Below, one piece after another: positions 17,580 to 25,815 of a stretch of 61,233 nt of DNA. Numbering within the stretch: the first letter of the stretch is position 1; each line of letters starts with the position of its first letter. A program made the translations under genes and the position numbers. Origin of the DNA: Pseudoalteromonas lipolytica (GTDB lineage Bacteria > Pseudomonadota > Gammaproteobacteria > Enterobacterales > Alteromonadaceae); NCBI RefSeq assembly GCF_900116435.1, contig NZ_FPAZ01000022.1, forward strand, positions 1-61,233. The letters run 5' to 3'. The notes beneath the pieces are model-generated. The model saw only the letters and a list, made by a program, of their open reading frames with translations, did no database searches and was not told where the DNA came from.

Positions 17580-17680
17580 GATGTCCTCCTATAAATGACA
17601 TCAATAGATTAATGAGTGTAAGATTTATTGCTGGCTGTATTCGGCACTGAACCTGTTAATGAAAGTGCTGTTTATGAACA

Positions 17681-17706
17681 AGAAAAGAGTCTTGCGACTC
17701 TTTTCT
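17681..17706 (-). terminator. mnmE terminator
   Basis: A perfect 11-bp inverted repeat AGAAAAGAGTC/GACTCTTTTCT with a TTGC loop lies 19 nt past the mnmE stop. The U-rich 3' arm fits a rho-independent terminator, though part of the U run is in the stem. Confidence 0.75.
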
Positions 17707-17724
17707 AATAATGATGACCGGCGT

Positions 17725-19089
17725 TTATTTACCGATACAGAACGAGCTAAATATTTTGCCGAGCAAATCATCAGACGTGAATTCACCTGTAATTTCATTT
17801 AGGAACTGCTGAGTTAAGCGTAACTCTTCAGCTAATATTTCACCGGCAATATGCTGTTCAAGTTGCTCTTTACCTGTATGCAGATGATGCGCTGCATGGT
17901 GTAGTGCATCGAGATGACGACGACGGGCCATAAAGCCACCTTCGGTTGCGCCTTGAAAACCGATACATGCTTTTAAGTGAGTACGAACTAACTCTATACC
18001 TTCAGCATTTTTGGCGCTTAATCGAATGACAGGGTATTGATCATGTTCATCCATACCGACATTTTCACCCGAAATATCGGCTTTATTTCGGATCACCGTG
18101 ACGCCCATGCCTTGTGGTAACTTAGACATAAACTCTGGCCAGATAGCATGTGGATCTGTAGCGTCGGTGTCGGTGCCATCTAACATAAATAACACGCGAT
18201 CGGCTTGATTAATTTCTTCCCAGGCGCGTTCAATACCAATTTGCTCTACCTTGTCTGGACTTTCTCGAAGGCCGGCTGTGTCGATAATGTGAAGCGGCAT
18301 ACCATCTATATGAATATGTTCTCGCAGTACGTCTCGTGTGGTGCCGGCTATGTCGGTAACAATGGCTGCATCACGACCCGCTAACGCATTTAATAAACTT
18401 GATTTACCCGCATTCGGTCGACCTGCAATGACTACACGCATACCTTCGCGCATTATCGTCCCTTGCTTTGCTTGTTGCGTGACATTATCAAGTTGTTGAA
18501 TGATGGCATCGAGATCATTTGCTACTTTTCCATCTGTCAGAAAATCGATTTCTTCATCTGGAAAATCTATGGCTGCTTCAACATACATACGTAAATGAAT
18601 GACTTTTTCCACCAGCATCTCTATGTGTTTTGAGAACTCACCTTGAAGAGATTGCAGGGCGCTTTTTGCAGCTTGCTCACTGGTTGCGTTAATGAGGTCG
18701 GCAATTGCTTCGGCTTGTGTTAAATCAAGCTTGTCATTCATGAATGCACGTTCTGAGAATTCCCCTGGTTTTGCTAACCGTACACCTTCAATATGGCTAA
18801 TTTCTTTTAATAGCATATCGAGTACAACAGGACCGCCATGTCCTTGTAGTTCAAGTACATCTTCACCGGTAAAAGAATTTGGTCCTTGGAAGAAAAGGGC
18901 AATACCTTGATCTAGCTGTGCGCCGTCTAAGCTCTTAAAAGGCACATAGTCTGCGTAACGTGTTTTAGGACAGCGACCAATAATATGCTCTGCTACCGTT
19001 TTGGCTAAGCTGCCAGAAACGCGAATAATACCAACGCCACCTCGTCCGGGTGCGGTCGCTTGCGCTGCAATTGTATCTTGATTAATCAT
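17725..19089 (-). CDS. mnmE: tRNA modification GTPase MnmE (TrmE)
   Basis: Partner of MnmG in wobble U34 modification. The 454-residue length equals E. coli MnmE. It has the N-terminal formyl-THF-binding domain (TIAAQATAPGRGGVGIIRVSG), an inserted G domain with P-loop GRPNAGKSSLLNAL, DTAGLRES and NKAD motifs at about residues 223-337, and the C-terminal CIGK with the conserved cysteine. In E. coli mnmE follows yidC; here a TonB receptor/PepSY pair on the opposite strand separates them. Confidence 0.98.
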   Translation of the reverse strand: MINQDTIAAQATAPGRGGVGIIRVSGSLAKTVAEHIIGRCPKTRYADYVPFKSLDGAQLDQGIALFFQGPNSFTGEDVLELQGHGGPVVLDMLLKEISHIEGVRLAKPGEFSERAFMNDKLDLTQAEAIADLINATSEQAAKSALQSLQGEFSKHIEMLVEKVIHLRMYVEAAIDFPDEEIDFLTDGKVANDLDAIIQQLDNVTQQAKQGTIMREGMRVVIAGRPNAGKSSLLNALAGRDAAIVTDIAGTTRDVLREHIHIDGMPLHIIDTAGLRESPDKVEQIGIERAWEEINQADRVLFMLDGTDTDATDPHAIWPEFMSKLPQGMGVTVIRNKADISGENVGMDEHDQYPVIRLSAKNAEGIELVRTHLKACIGFQGATEGGFMARRRHLDALHHAAHHLHTGKEQLEQHIAGEILAEELRLTQQFLNEITGEFTSDDLLGKIFSSFCIGK

Positions 19090-19244
19090 GCTTTTAGTAT
19101 TGCCAATATTGAAAATGATGCTGGTTTGTATTGTAACCTATGGCTTAATTTCATGCGAATAGCGGTGTATAAAAATACCAACTTAGTCGTTGCTATTAGT
19201 TTTACTTTATTCAACATTAATAAATAATAAACACTAATTGCAAA

Positions 19245-19259
19245 TGATAATTATATTCA
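19245..19259. promoter_or_regulatory. Fur-box-like operator upstream of the TonB receptor
   Basis: TGATAATTATATTCA matches the 7-1-7 Fur consensus TGATAATNATTATCA at all but two positions, in an AT-rich stretch 39-53 nt upstream of the receptor start. Iron-dependent repression is the expected consequence; binding is inferred. Confidence 0.6.
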
Positions 19260-19297
19260 TTAAGGTATTTGCATCTTACTTTATAATTTAAAAATAT

Positions 19298-21433
19298 ATG
19301 CGCTATTCTCCTTTATTATTAGCTGTTCTCGCGAGTTTTTCTGGTTTTTCAGTTGCTGAGAATCAACAAACGTCAGATCAAAATGAAATCGAAAAAATCG
19401 ATGTAATAGGGCGTGCTTTTTCTTTATATCGACCAACCGAGTCAAGCTTCGGGACCCGCACTAATACGCCGATTGAAAAGATCCCACAGTCTATTCAAAT
19501 TTTGCCACAGGAGCTGATTAACGATCAGGCTGCCCGACAGATTACCGATTTATACAGTAATATTGCCGGTGTAAATGGTTTTAGTTATTCAGGTGTAACA
19601 TTTCGTGGTTTTCGCCAAGATGAAATTTTATATGATGGTGTCAAAGGCGATCCATTCAACGGCTTTGCTGTTCCACAATTATTTAATATTGAACAAGTTG
19701 CGGTGTTAAAAGGGCCTGCGGGTGCTATATACGGTAGCGGTAATCCAGGTGGTATTATTAATTATGTAACCAAGAAGCCAACCTTTACTGAAAAGCACAG
19801 TATTGAAGTTGAGCTTGGTAATGATGACTTTATTAGTGGCGCATTAGAAAGTACAGGGCCCTTGAGTGACTCATTAGATAATCATGCTTATCGTGTTGGT
19901 TTGTATCGTGATTCAGAAAAGCCATTTCGCGCTAATACCAGCAGTGATAATACGATTGTTGATCTTGGTTATACTTGGCTGATAAGCAGCGCAACAGAGC
20001 TTACAACGCAATATACGTATATAGAGCAAGAATTAGGAGGAGCACGCCTTCGTGGGGTGCCTGCTGATGATAATGGGCATTTTATTACGGATATTAGCTG
20101 GAATCATAATGAAGCGACTGATTTCCAAAATGTTGAGGCGCATGTTTATCAAGCTATTTTAAAACACGACATTAATGATGTATGGCGTACGGATATTACA
20201 GCACGTTATTTTGATAATAAAGAAGTGCAAAATTACCATGAGCCGAGAGGGCTTGTGGATACCAATGGCGATGGCATTGTTGATTGGAGTCACCGCGAAT
20301 TTCGTGATCAACTTCGTGAAAATACAGGGTTTAGCTTAACCGCTAATGCGGTAGCTGAGTTTATATTTGTTAATATGCAACACCAAGTCTTATTTGGTAG
20401 TGATTGGTATGAGCATGATTTCGAAAGTGTTTACCGCACAGCTACGCAACAAAGTAAAGGAGGGCCTGTCCCTGGGCTTGACCTTCAAGATCCCGAGTAT
20501 GGTTTAACGTCTCGCGATGATTATGATCTCAATGCTATTACACCCAGACTTGGCAGTACTCATAGCACACGCTTTGGTGCTTATGTGCAAGACCAACTTG
20601 ATGTCACTGCCAACTGGAGCATAACCGCGGGGTTAAGATACGATCGCTTTGAAGACAAAGATGAGTTAAATCAGACCGAGTTTTCTGATAGCGATGTCAC
20701 TTATCGTGTCGGCACCAGTTACAATATTAATGATACTTTCTTTCCTTACGCCTTATATGGTACTGGTTTTGTACCACAAAGTGCCAGCGATCAAGAAACA
20801 GCCAAGGGCGGACCTTTTGCTCCTGAAACAAGTCGTATAAATGAGGTGGGCTTAAGAACGAAGCTTGTTGATGATAGCTTAGCTGTAAATATGGCCGCTT
20901 ATGACATTGTGCGCAAAAATATTCTGCAACCCAGTTTGTTGGGTGATGTTGCAGGCGATGGGGTTGATGATTTAGTGGCCGTCGGCGAAGTGCAAAGTAA
21001 AGGGTTTGAACTCGAAGTGGTTGGTGATATTACCGAGCGTTGGGTTGTGACAGCAAGTTATGCCTATAATGATACCCGTATCACTAAAGCCAATGACAGC
21101 ATACGTAATCAAATTCCTAACAGTGATAAGTTTGCCAATGCGCCGCAAAATACCCTGGGTATTTGGACACGCTATGAACTACCTCGCGTATCGTCATCTA
21201 TTTCTGCAGGTTTAGACTATGTTGATGAGCAGCTTAGCTTGGGCGGACAACGTGTTCAACCTTACACTATCTACAATATGGCATGGCAAACGACCTTAAA
21301 TAACTGGCAATGGCAGCTATCAGTTAAAAATGTGTTTGATAAAGAATATGCAAGCAGTGGCTTTATTGAACGTACGGGGCATTTTCCCGGTGAGCCACGC
21401 CGTGTTTATTTAAGTGCTAAATACAGCTTTTAA
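19298..21433 (+). CDS. TonB-dependent siderophore receptor
   Basis: An outer-membrane gated channel for ferric siderophores, energised by TonB. The 711-residue protein has a signal peptide ending near SVAEN, a possible TonB box EKIDVIG at about residues 32-38, and a plug domain (IEKIPQSIQILPQELI; VLKGPAGAIYGSGNPGGIINYVTKKP motif region at about 137-160). A 22-strand-type barrel follows and ends VYLSAKYSF with the C-terminal phenylalanine needed for outer-membrane insertion. The siderophore is unknown. It is probably co-transcribed with the PepSY protein 9 nt downstream. A Fur-like site precedes it. Confidence 0.93.
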   Translation: MRYSPLLLAVLASFSGFSVAENQQTSDQNEIEKIDVIGRAFSLYRPTESSFGTRTNTPIEKIPQSIQILPQELINDQAARQITDLYSNIAGVNGFSYSGVTFRGFRQDEILYDGVKGDPFNGFAVPQLFNIEQVAVLKGPAGAIYGSGNPGGIINYVTKKPTFTEKHSIEVELGNDDFISGALESTGPLSDSLDNHAYRVGLYRDSEKPFRANTSSDNTIVDLGYTWLISSATELTTQYTYIEQELGGARLRGVPADDNGHFITDISWNHNEATDFQNVEAHVYQAILKHDINDVWRTDITARYFDNKEVQNYHEPRGLVDTNGDGIVDWSHREFRDQLRENTGFSLTANAVAEFIFVNMQHQVLFGSDWYEHDFESVYRTATQQSKGGPVPGLDLQDPEYGLTSRDDYDLNAITPRLGSTHSTRFGAYVQDQLDVTANWSITAGLRYDRFEDKDELNQTEFSDSDVTYRVGTSYNINDTFFPYALYGTGFVPQSASDQETAKGGPFAPETSRINEVGLRTKLVDDSLAVNMAAYDIVRKNILQPSLLGDVAGDGVDDLVAVGEVQSKGFELEVVGDITERWVVTASYAYNDTRITKANDSIRNQIPNSDKFANAPQNTLGIWTRYELPRVSSSISAGLDYVDEQLSLGGQRVQPYTIYNMAWQTTLNNWQWQLSVKNVFDKEYASSGFIERTGHFPGEPRRVYLSAKYSF

Positions 21434-21442
21434 TGGTGGCGT

Positions 21443-22648
21443 GTGAGCGCTAAGCAGTGGTTTAACTTACATTCGTGGGCAGGACTCGTTGTTGGGGTCC
21501 TGCTTTTTGTTATTTGTGTGTCCGGTACGTTAGCAACCCTTAGTCACGAGATAGAGTACCTGACTGGAAGTAAATATCGTGCTTTAAGCTCTTCACCCAT
21601 GACTAACTATCCCGCGATAGAATCCAGTCTTAATAAGCATTATCCCAATGCACAAGTACTGTATATCCATCGTCATAAGCAAGATTATTTAGCCACAGAA
21701 GTTGCGCTAAAAATTAATGATACATTTCGGTTTGTTTATCTTGATGCTGCCTCAGGAGAAGTATTAGGAGAAGGAGAGTGGGCACGAATATCGCGGTTTT
21801 TACGTAACTGGCATATGAATTTATCCATGGGCTGGACTGGTAAGTTGATTGTGACAAGCTTAAGTATCTTAGTACTTATATTACTGGTCTCGAGCTTTTT
21901 TGTTTACCGACGCTGGTGGCAAGGCTTTCTTAAAAAGCCAGCCCCACTTTTATTGCATAAACGCAATGGTTGGGCAGACTGGCATAAGCTTGTAGGACTT
22001 TGGAGTACGTGGTTTATTGCTGTTATGGCGGTAACGGGTCTTTGGTATCTGATAGAGCATGGATTGCAAACAGCCAAAGTAGATCATTATGTTGCAGAAC
22101 CTACAAAGGTTATTGCGCTAAAACAAAGCGCGTCGACAAGTAATATGATGCCAATATCTTTAACGGCCGCATACGAAGCAGCACAACAGGCTTTTCCTAG
22201 TTTAGATATTCGTTATATTGGTTACGGACAAAAAGCAGCACAGCCTATCGAAGTTCGTGGCTATAATAACGATATTTTACTACGCCTACGCGCTAATCGC
22301 GTCTATATAAATGCAAGCACAGGGGCCGTGTTAGGCATTCAAAAAGGGCAAGACTTGCCGTTTGTTCCACGTATAAAAGACACCGCTGATCCACTGCATT
22401 TTGGAAACTTTGCAGGTCTAGGCACAAAGTTTATTTGGGCTATTTTTGGTAGCTTGATGAGCGGTGTTAGTGGTGTTGGAATTTACATGAGCTGGCTGAG
22501 AGTTAAACGCAAAGCAACCGTTTCTAGCTGGTTAGGTGTATCAGGTTATATAGCCATAGGCTTGGTTATAGGCTCTGTGGTAATAACAAGCGTTAGCGTT
22601 AGTGAACGTAGCGTGCCAAAGCAGCTTTATGCACCTGTACTCGGTTAA
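21443..22648 (+). CDS. PepSY-associated transmembrane protein (siderophore-linked)
   Basis: A 401-residue inner-membrane protein of the PepSY_TM family. Its first transmembrane helix carries NLHSWAGLVVGVLLFVICVS, with the family's conserved His; further helices lie near residues 140-160, 190-210, 330-350 and 365-390, with a large periplasmic loop between. Members next to TonB receptors are thought to act in reduction or uptake of siderophore-bound iron. Start is GTG 21443, 9 nt after the receptor stop, so translation is probably coupled. Confidence 0.87.
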   Translation: MSAKQWFNLHSWAGLVVGVLLFVICVSGTLATLSHEIEYLTGSKYRALSSSPMTNYPAIESSLNKHYPNAQVLYIHRHKQDYLATEVALKINDTFRFVYLDAASGEVLGEGEWARISRFLRNWHMNLSMGWTGKLIVTSLSILVLILLVSSFFVYRRWWQGFLKKPAPLLLHKRNGWADWHKLVGLWSTWFIAVMAVTGLWYLIEHGLQTAKVDHYVAEPTKVIALKQSASTSNMMPISLTAAYEAAQQAFPSLDIRYIGYGQKAAQPIEVRGYNNDILLRLRANRVYINASTGAVLGIQKGQDLPFVPRIKDTADPLHFGNFAGLGTKFIWAIFGSLMSGVSGVGIYMSWLRVKRKATVSSWLGVSGYIAIGLVIGSVVITSVSVSERSVPKQLYAPVLG

Positions 22649-22663
22649 AAATAACTGGGCATT

Positions 22664-22691
22664 AAAAAAGGCGACCTAAGTCGCCTTTTTT
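22664..22691. terminator. Bidirectional terminator between the PepSY gene and yidC
   Basis: A perfect 12-bp inverted repeat AAAAAAGGCGAC/GTCGCCTTTTTT with a CTAA loop lies between two convergent genes, with T runs on both strands. It should end transcription from both sides. Confidence 0.92.
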
Positions 22692-22704
22692 GTGCGTAAG
22701 GGTT

Positions 22705-24336
22705 TTAGCCTCTTACTTTAATGCCTTTTTTCTCCATTCCACGGTAGATGATAAGCATCTGCGCGATAGAGATAAGGTTCGATACTAACCAGTAAAGTAC
22801 AAGGCCAGATGGGAACCATAAGAAGAATACAGAGAAGATTACCGGCATAAACGTCATCATTTTTTGCTGCATTGGATCTTGAACCGTCATCGGTTGCAGC
22901 TTTTGTGTGATGAACATACTTGCACCAAATAAAATTGGTAATACGTAGTATGGGTCTTTCGCTGATAAGTCAGTTAACCATAATACAAACTCAGCATGGC
23001 GTAATTCTGTTGATTCTAAGAATACGTAGAATAGTGCTAAGAAGATTGGCATTTGTAGTAAAAGCGGTAAGCAGCCACCCATCGGGTTTACTTTCTCTTT
23101 GCGGTACATTTCCATCATAGCTTGACCGAACTTTTGACGATCATCGCCAAATTTCTCTTTTAGTGCAGCCATTTTAGGTTGTAATGCGCGCATTTTCGCC
23201 ATTGACGTGTATTGTGCTTTTGTCAGTGGGTACATTGCAGATTTAACAATGACAGTAATAGCGATGATAGCTAGACCCCAGTTACCTAGGATACTGTGCA
23301 ACCATTTAAGTAGCACGAATAATGGTTGCGAGATGAACCATAACCAGCCGTAATCAACCGTAAGGTCTAAGTCTGGGTGAATTGCTTCAAGTACATCAGA
23401 CTCTTTCGGGCCCATATAGTAAGTCGAAGCAAGGGTTGTTTGTGTGCCAGCTTGTACGTTAACAGCTTCACCTTTAGTACCAATGATGGCAGCATTACCA
23501 GCCACTAATTTGCTGTATAGCGTATTTTGTTGGTCTTGCTGTGGAACCCATGCACTTACAAAGTAGTGTTGAATAAACGCAATATAACCACCAGCCGTCG
23601 TAACATTTAGGTTTTTGTCGGCCATATCAGAGAAGCTGTATTTTTCGTAAGGCTCTTCTTCAGTACCGTATGCAGCCCCTAAGTAGTTTTGATCAACTAA
23701 GCTACCTTTATCTTGTACTGTACGCTTCACTTGCGTGTAAAGCTGCACTTGAATCGGATCCGCTGTTACGTTATTTACCGTGTACTCTAAATCTACAGCG
23801 TAGTCGCCTTTCTTGAAGATATAAGTTTTGGTAAATGTCACACCTTTGCTGTCGGTAAACTCGAGTGGTACACGAAGCTCATCGCCATTTAAGGTGAACG
23901 ATTTTTGTGTGGTTTTATAAACAGGGCGACCAGCAACAGTTGCATCTGGGCCGTTTAAACCAATTAAGCCACTTTGTGAGAAGTATTGATTACCGTCAAA
24001 CTCACCAAGTAGCATAAAAGGTGTATCACTGCCTTTTGTCTCTTCGTATTGAAGTAAGTCTGCTTCAATAATGTCACCACCGCGGGTGTCAATTTTTACA
24101 GTGAAGACATCAGTTGTTACATCAATAACTGAGCGCTTTGCTGTTGTAGCAACAGGAACTTCACCGTCAGATGATGCTGGAATAAAGTCATCTGACTCTG
24201 ATGTTGTTGCGCCTAGTGTTTGTGTTGTGGCACTTGGATCAGCTTTTGGTGCATTGTAGTCGTTATTCCACTCTTGGAATAATAAAAACGACACAAGCAT
24301 CAAGCCGATTAATAAAAACGTGCGTTGCGATTCCAT
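22705..24336 (-). CDS. yidC: Membrane protein insertase YidC
   Basis: Inserts and folds inner-membrane proteins, alone or with SecYEG; ATP synthase subunits a and c are known clients in E. coli. The 543-residue protein begins with an N-terminal transmembrane anchor (TFLLIGLMLVSFLLFQEW), then a periplasmic beta-sandwich of about 300 residues, and five C-terminal helices with the insertase core IIAITVIVKSAMYPLTKAQY, in which an arginine more often found in the hydrophilic groove is replaced by Lys. It is preceded by yidD (8 nt). Confidence 0.97.
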   Translation of the reverse strand: MESQRTFLLIGLMLVSFLLFQEWNNDYNAPKADPSATTQTLGATTSESDDFIPASSDGEVPVATTAKRSVIDVTTDVFTVKIDTRGGDIIEADLLQYEETKGSDTPFMLLGEFDGNQYFSQSGLIGLNGPDATVAGRPVYKTTQKSFTLNGDELRVPLEFTDSKGVTFTKTYIFKKGDYAVDLEYTVNNVTADPIQVQLYTQVKRTVQDKGSLVDQNYLGAAYGTEEEPYEKYSFSDMADKNLNVTTAGGYIAFIQHYFVSAWVPQQDQQNTLYSKLVAGNAAIIGTKGEAVNVQAGTQTTLASTYYMGPKESDVLEAIHPDLDLTVDYGWLWFISQPLFVLLKWLHSILGNWGLAIIAITVIVKSAMYPLTKAQYTSMAKMRALQPKMAALKEKFGDDRQKFGQAMMEMYRKEKVNPMGGCLPLLLQMPIFLALFYVFLESTELRHAEFVLWLTDLSAKDPYYVLPILFGASMFITQKLQPMTVQDPMQQKMMTFMPVIFSVFFLWFPSGLVLYWLVSNLISIAQMLIIYRGMEKKGIKVRG

Positions 24337-24344
24337 AACAGCTC

Positions 24345-24617
24345 TTATTTCTCGTGTTGGTGGTTAATATGATTTTTTGCAGGAACGGGATCATCCCCAC
24401 CTGCATGTAAAGGGTGACATTTTAATATGCGTTTAACTGCTAACCAACTGCCTTTTACACTTCCATGCAAATTAATTGCTTGAATAGCATAATGAGAACA
24501 GCTTGGATTAAAGCGGCAATGTGGACCTAATAGCGGGCTTATCCAATTTTGATAGCCACGAATTAGCATGACTAAACAGCGCTTTGGAATAGCAACAAGT
24601 GGTTTAAGTAACCTCAT
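24345..24617 (-). CDS. yidD: Membrane protein insertion efficiency factor YidD
   Basis: A small membrane-associated protein that assists YidC-dependent insertion. The 90-residue protein has the family core GYQNWISPLLGPHCRFNPSCSHYAIQAI with its cysteines, preceded by an amphipathic, basic N-terminus, and ending with HPLHAGGDDPVP. It lies 8 nt upstream of yidC. Unlike the tight rnpA-yidD junction of E. coli, 129 bp separate it from rnpA here. The ribosome site is weak. Confidence 0.93.
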   Translation of the reverse strand: MRLLKPLVAIPKRCLVMLIRGYQNWISPLLGPHCRFNPSCSHYAIQAINLHGSVKGSWLAVKRILKCHPLHAGGDDPVPAKNHINHQHEK

Positions 24618-24746
24618 GGTGTGTCTGCCCCTGCGTTAATTTAGTCAATGGAATACCATGAATTTAAATTCCCAAGATAGAATTTTAAATGCATGATTAA
24701 AAGGTGAGCTAAAGATACCTTAATTATGCCCGTAATTCTATTGATA

Positions 24747-25169
24747 TCAGGCTTGTTTATTAGATTTTGCTGATTTATTAGGGCGTTTTTTGAAAGGGGG
24801 TGGTTTTGGTGCACCCGGCTTGCAGCGTTCGTTAATTTTTCGCCACAATTTATTTAATTGTTTTGTTAACTCTTCGTTTGACTGCTCATCAATGCCACTT
24901 TTAACCATAAGCACAATATCAATGTTATCGATTTTGTGTTGATTTAAACGAAAACTTTCGCGAGCAAGTCGTTTAATACGATTACGTTGGCAGGCTTTTT
25001 TAACACGTTTTTTAGCGACAGTAAGACCTAGTCGAGGACTTGTTTGGTCATTGGGTTTTGCTAATAAGGTAAAGAAAGGAGTCGCAGCGCGAGCTGGTTC
25101 ATTAAATATACGAGAGTAATGCGAGGGAGTTAACAAACGTAACTCCCTGCTGAAGCTAAAGTCTTCCAC
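24747..25169 (-). CDS. rnpA: Ribonuclease P protein component
   Basis: The basic protein subunit that helps RNase P RNA mature tRNA 5' ends. The 140-residue protein contains the RNR signature in ACQRNRIKRLARESFR and the usual N-terminal SFSRELRLLTPSHYSRIF. The C-terminus carries an extra Lys/Pro-rich tail after about residue 115 (PKPPPFKKRPNKS), making it longer than the E. coli protein (119). It is 5 nt after rpmH and forms the classic rpmH-rnpA pair. Confidence 0.96.
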   Translation of the reverse strand: MEDFSFSRELRLLTPSHYSRIFNEPARAATPFFTLLAKPNDQTSPRLGLTVAKKRVKKACQRNRIKRLARESFRLNQHKIDNIDIVLMVKSGIDEQSNEELTKQLNKLWRKINERCKPGAPKPPPFKKRPNKSAKSNKQA

Positions 25170-25174
25170 TTATA

Positions 25175-25309
25175 TTAAGCAGAAAGAACTTTACGGCCTT
25201 TAGCACGACGACGAGCTAATACTTTACGGCCATTTGCTGTTGCCATACGAGCACGGAAACCGTGTGTACGTTTGCGTTTTAAAACGCTAGGTTGAAAAGT
25301 TCTTTTCAT
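25175..25309 (-). CDS. rpmH: 50S ribosomal protein L34
   Basis: A 44-residue, extremely basic ribosomal protein, starting MKRTFQPSVLKRKRTHGFRA; nearly every L34 has this sequence. The start is ATG 25309; an in-frame extension to 25411 has no similarity and covers the promoter. It is transcribed divergently from dnaA, the conserved bacterial arrangement. Confidence 0.98.
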   Translation of the reverse strand: MKRTFQPSVLKRKRTHGFRARMATANGRKVLARRRAKGRKVLSA

Positions 25310-25391
25310 AACAATTCCATCCGATCGGTTAAGGTTAAAACATCCTATGCAGGTCGCGATCCTGGCACAGGTGCCATTGCGAGCGCGAGAT

Positions 25392-25418
25392 ATTATAGAT
25401 GAAGACAACAAAAGTCAA
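25392..25418 (-). promoter_or_regulatory. rpmH promoter
   Basis: On the minus strand TTGACT (25413-25418) and TATAAT (25392-25397) are 15 bp apart, slightly tight for sigma70 but with strong hexamers. The leader before rpmH would be about 75-80 nt. Confidence 0.65.
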
Positions 25419-25450
25419 TCATAATTACACGGCTAACACAGTAATTATAA

Positions 25451-25710
25451 AGGATCCTGTCGCTCGATCATATAGGATCATCATAAATAAGAAGTTTTCC
25501 ACAGCCTCTGTATAAAAAGTGAATAAAAGCTTGGGAAAAGCAAATTAGATCGTAGAATTTAATCGCGATCTAGCTGCGAATTTGCTATGATCACTATTCG
25601 GATGTAAAAAATAAACCCTATAAAAATCATGTGGTTGTCTTTTTATGAAGACGAGATCATATTTTTCAGAAAAATCAATCTTGTACTTGTGGATAAAGTG
25701 CCTTCATAAT
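25451..25710 (+). promoter_or_regulatory. dnaA promoter region with DnaA boxes and GATC sites
   Basis: The rpmH-dnaA gap carries seven GATC sites (about 25451-25650). It also holds a perfect DnaA box TGTGGATAA (25688-25696, minus orientation) and a near match TTTTCCACA (25495-25503). A candidate dnaA promoter is TTGTAC (25681-25686) and CATAAT (25705-25710) with 18-bp spacing; the perfect DnaA box lies within the spacer, which would fit autorepression by DnaA. Confidence 0.7.
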
Positions 25711-25815
25711 ACTCGGTCTAGGCCAAGAAAATTGGTCAAAGATTAGTAATAAATGTATGATTTTCCATCATTAAAGATGAACGGGAATAATAATTAAATC
25801 TCTGGGAGTTTAATA

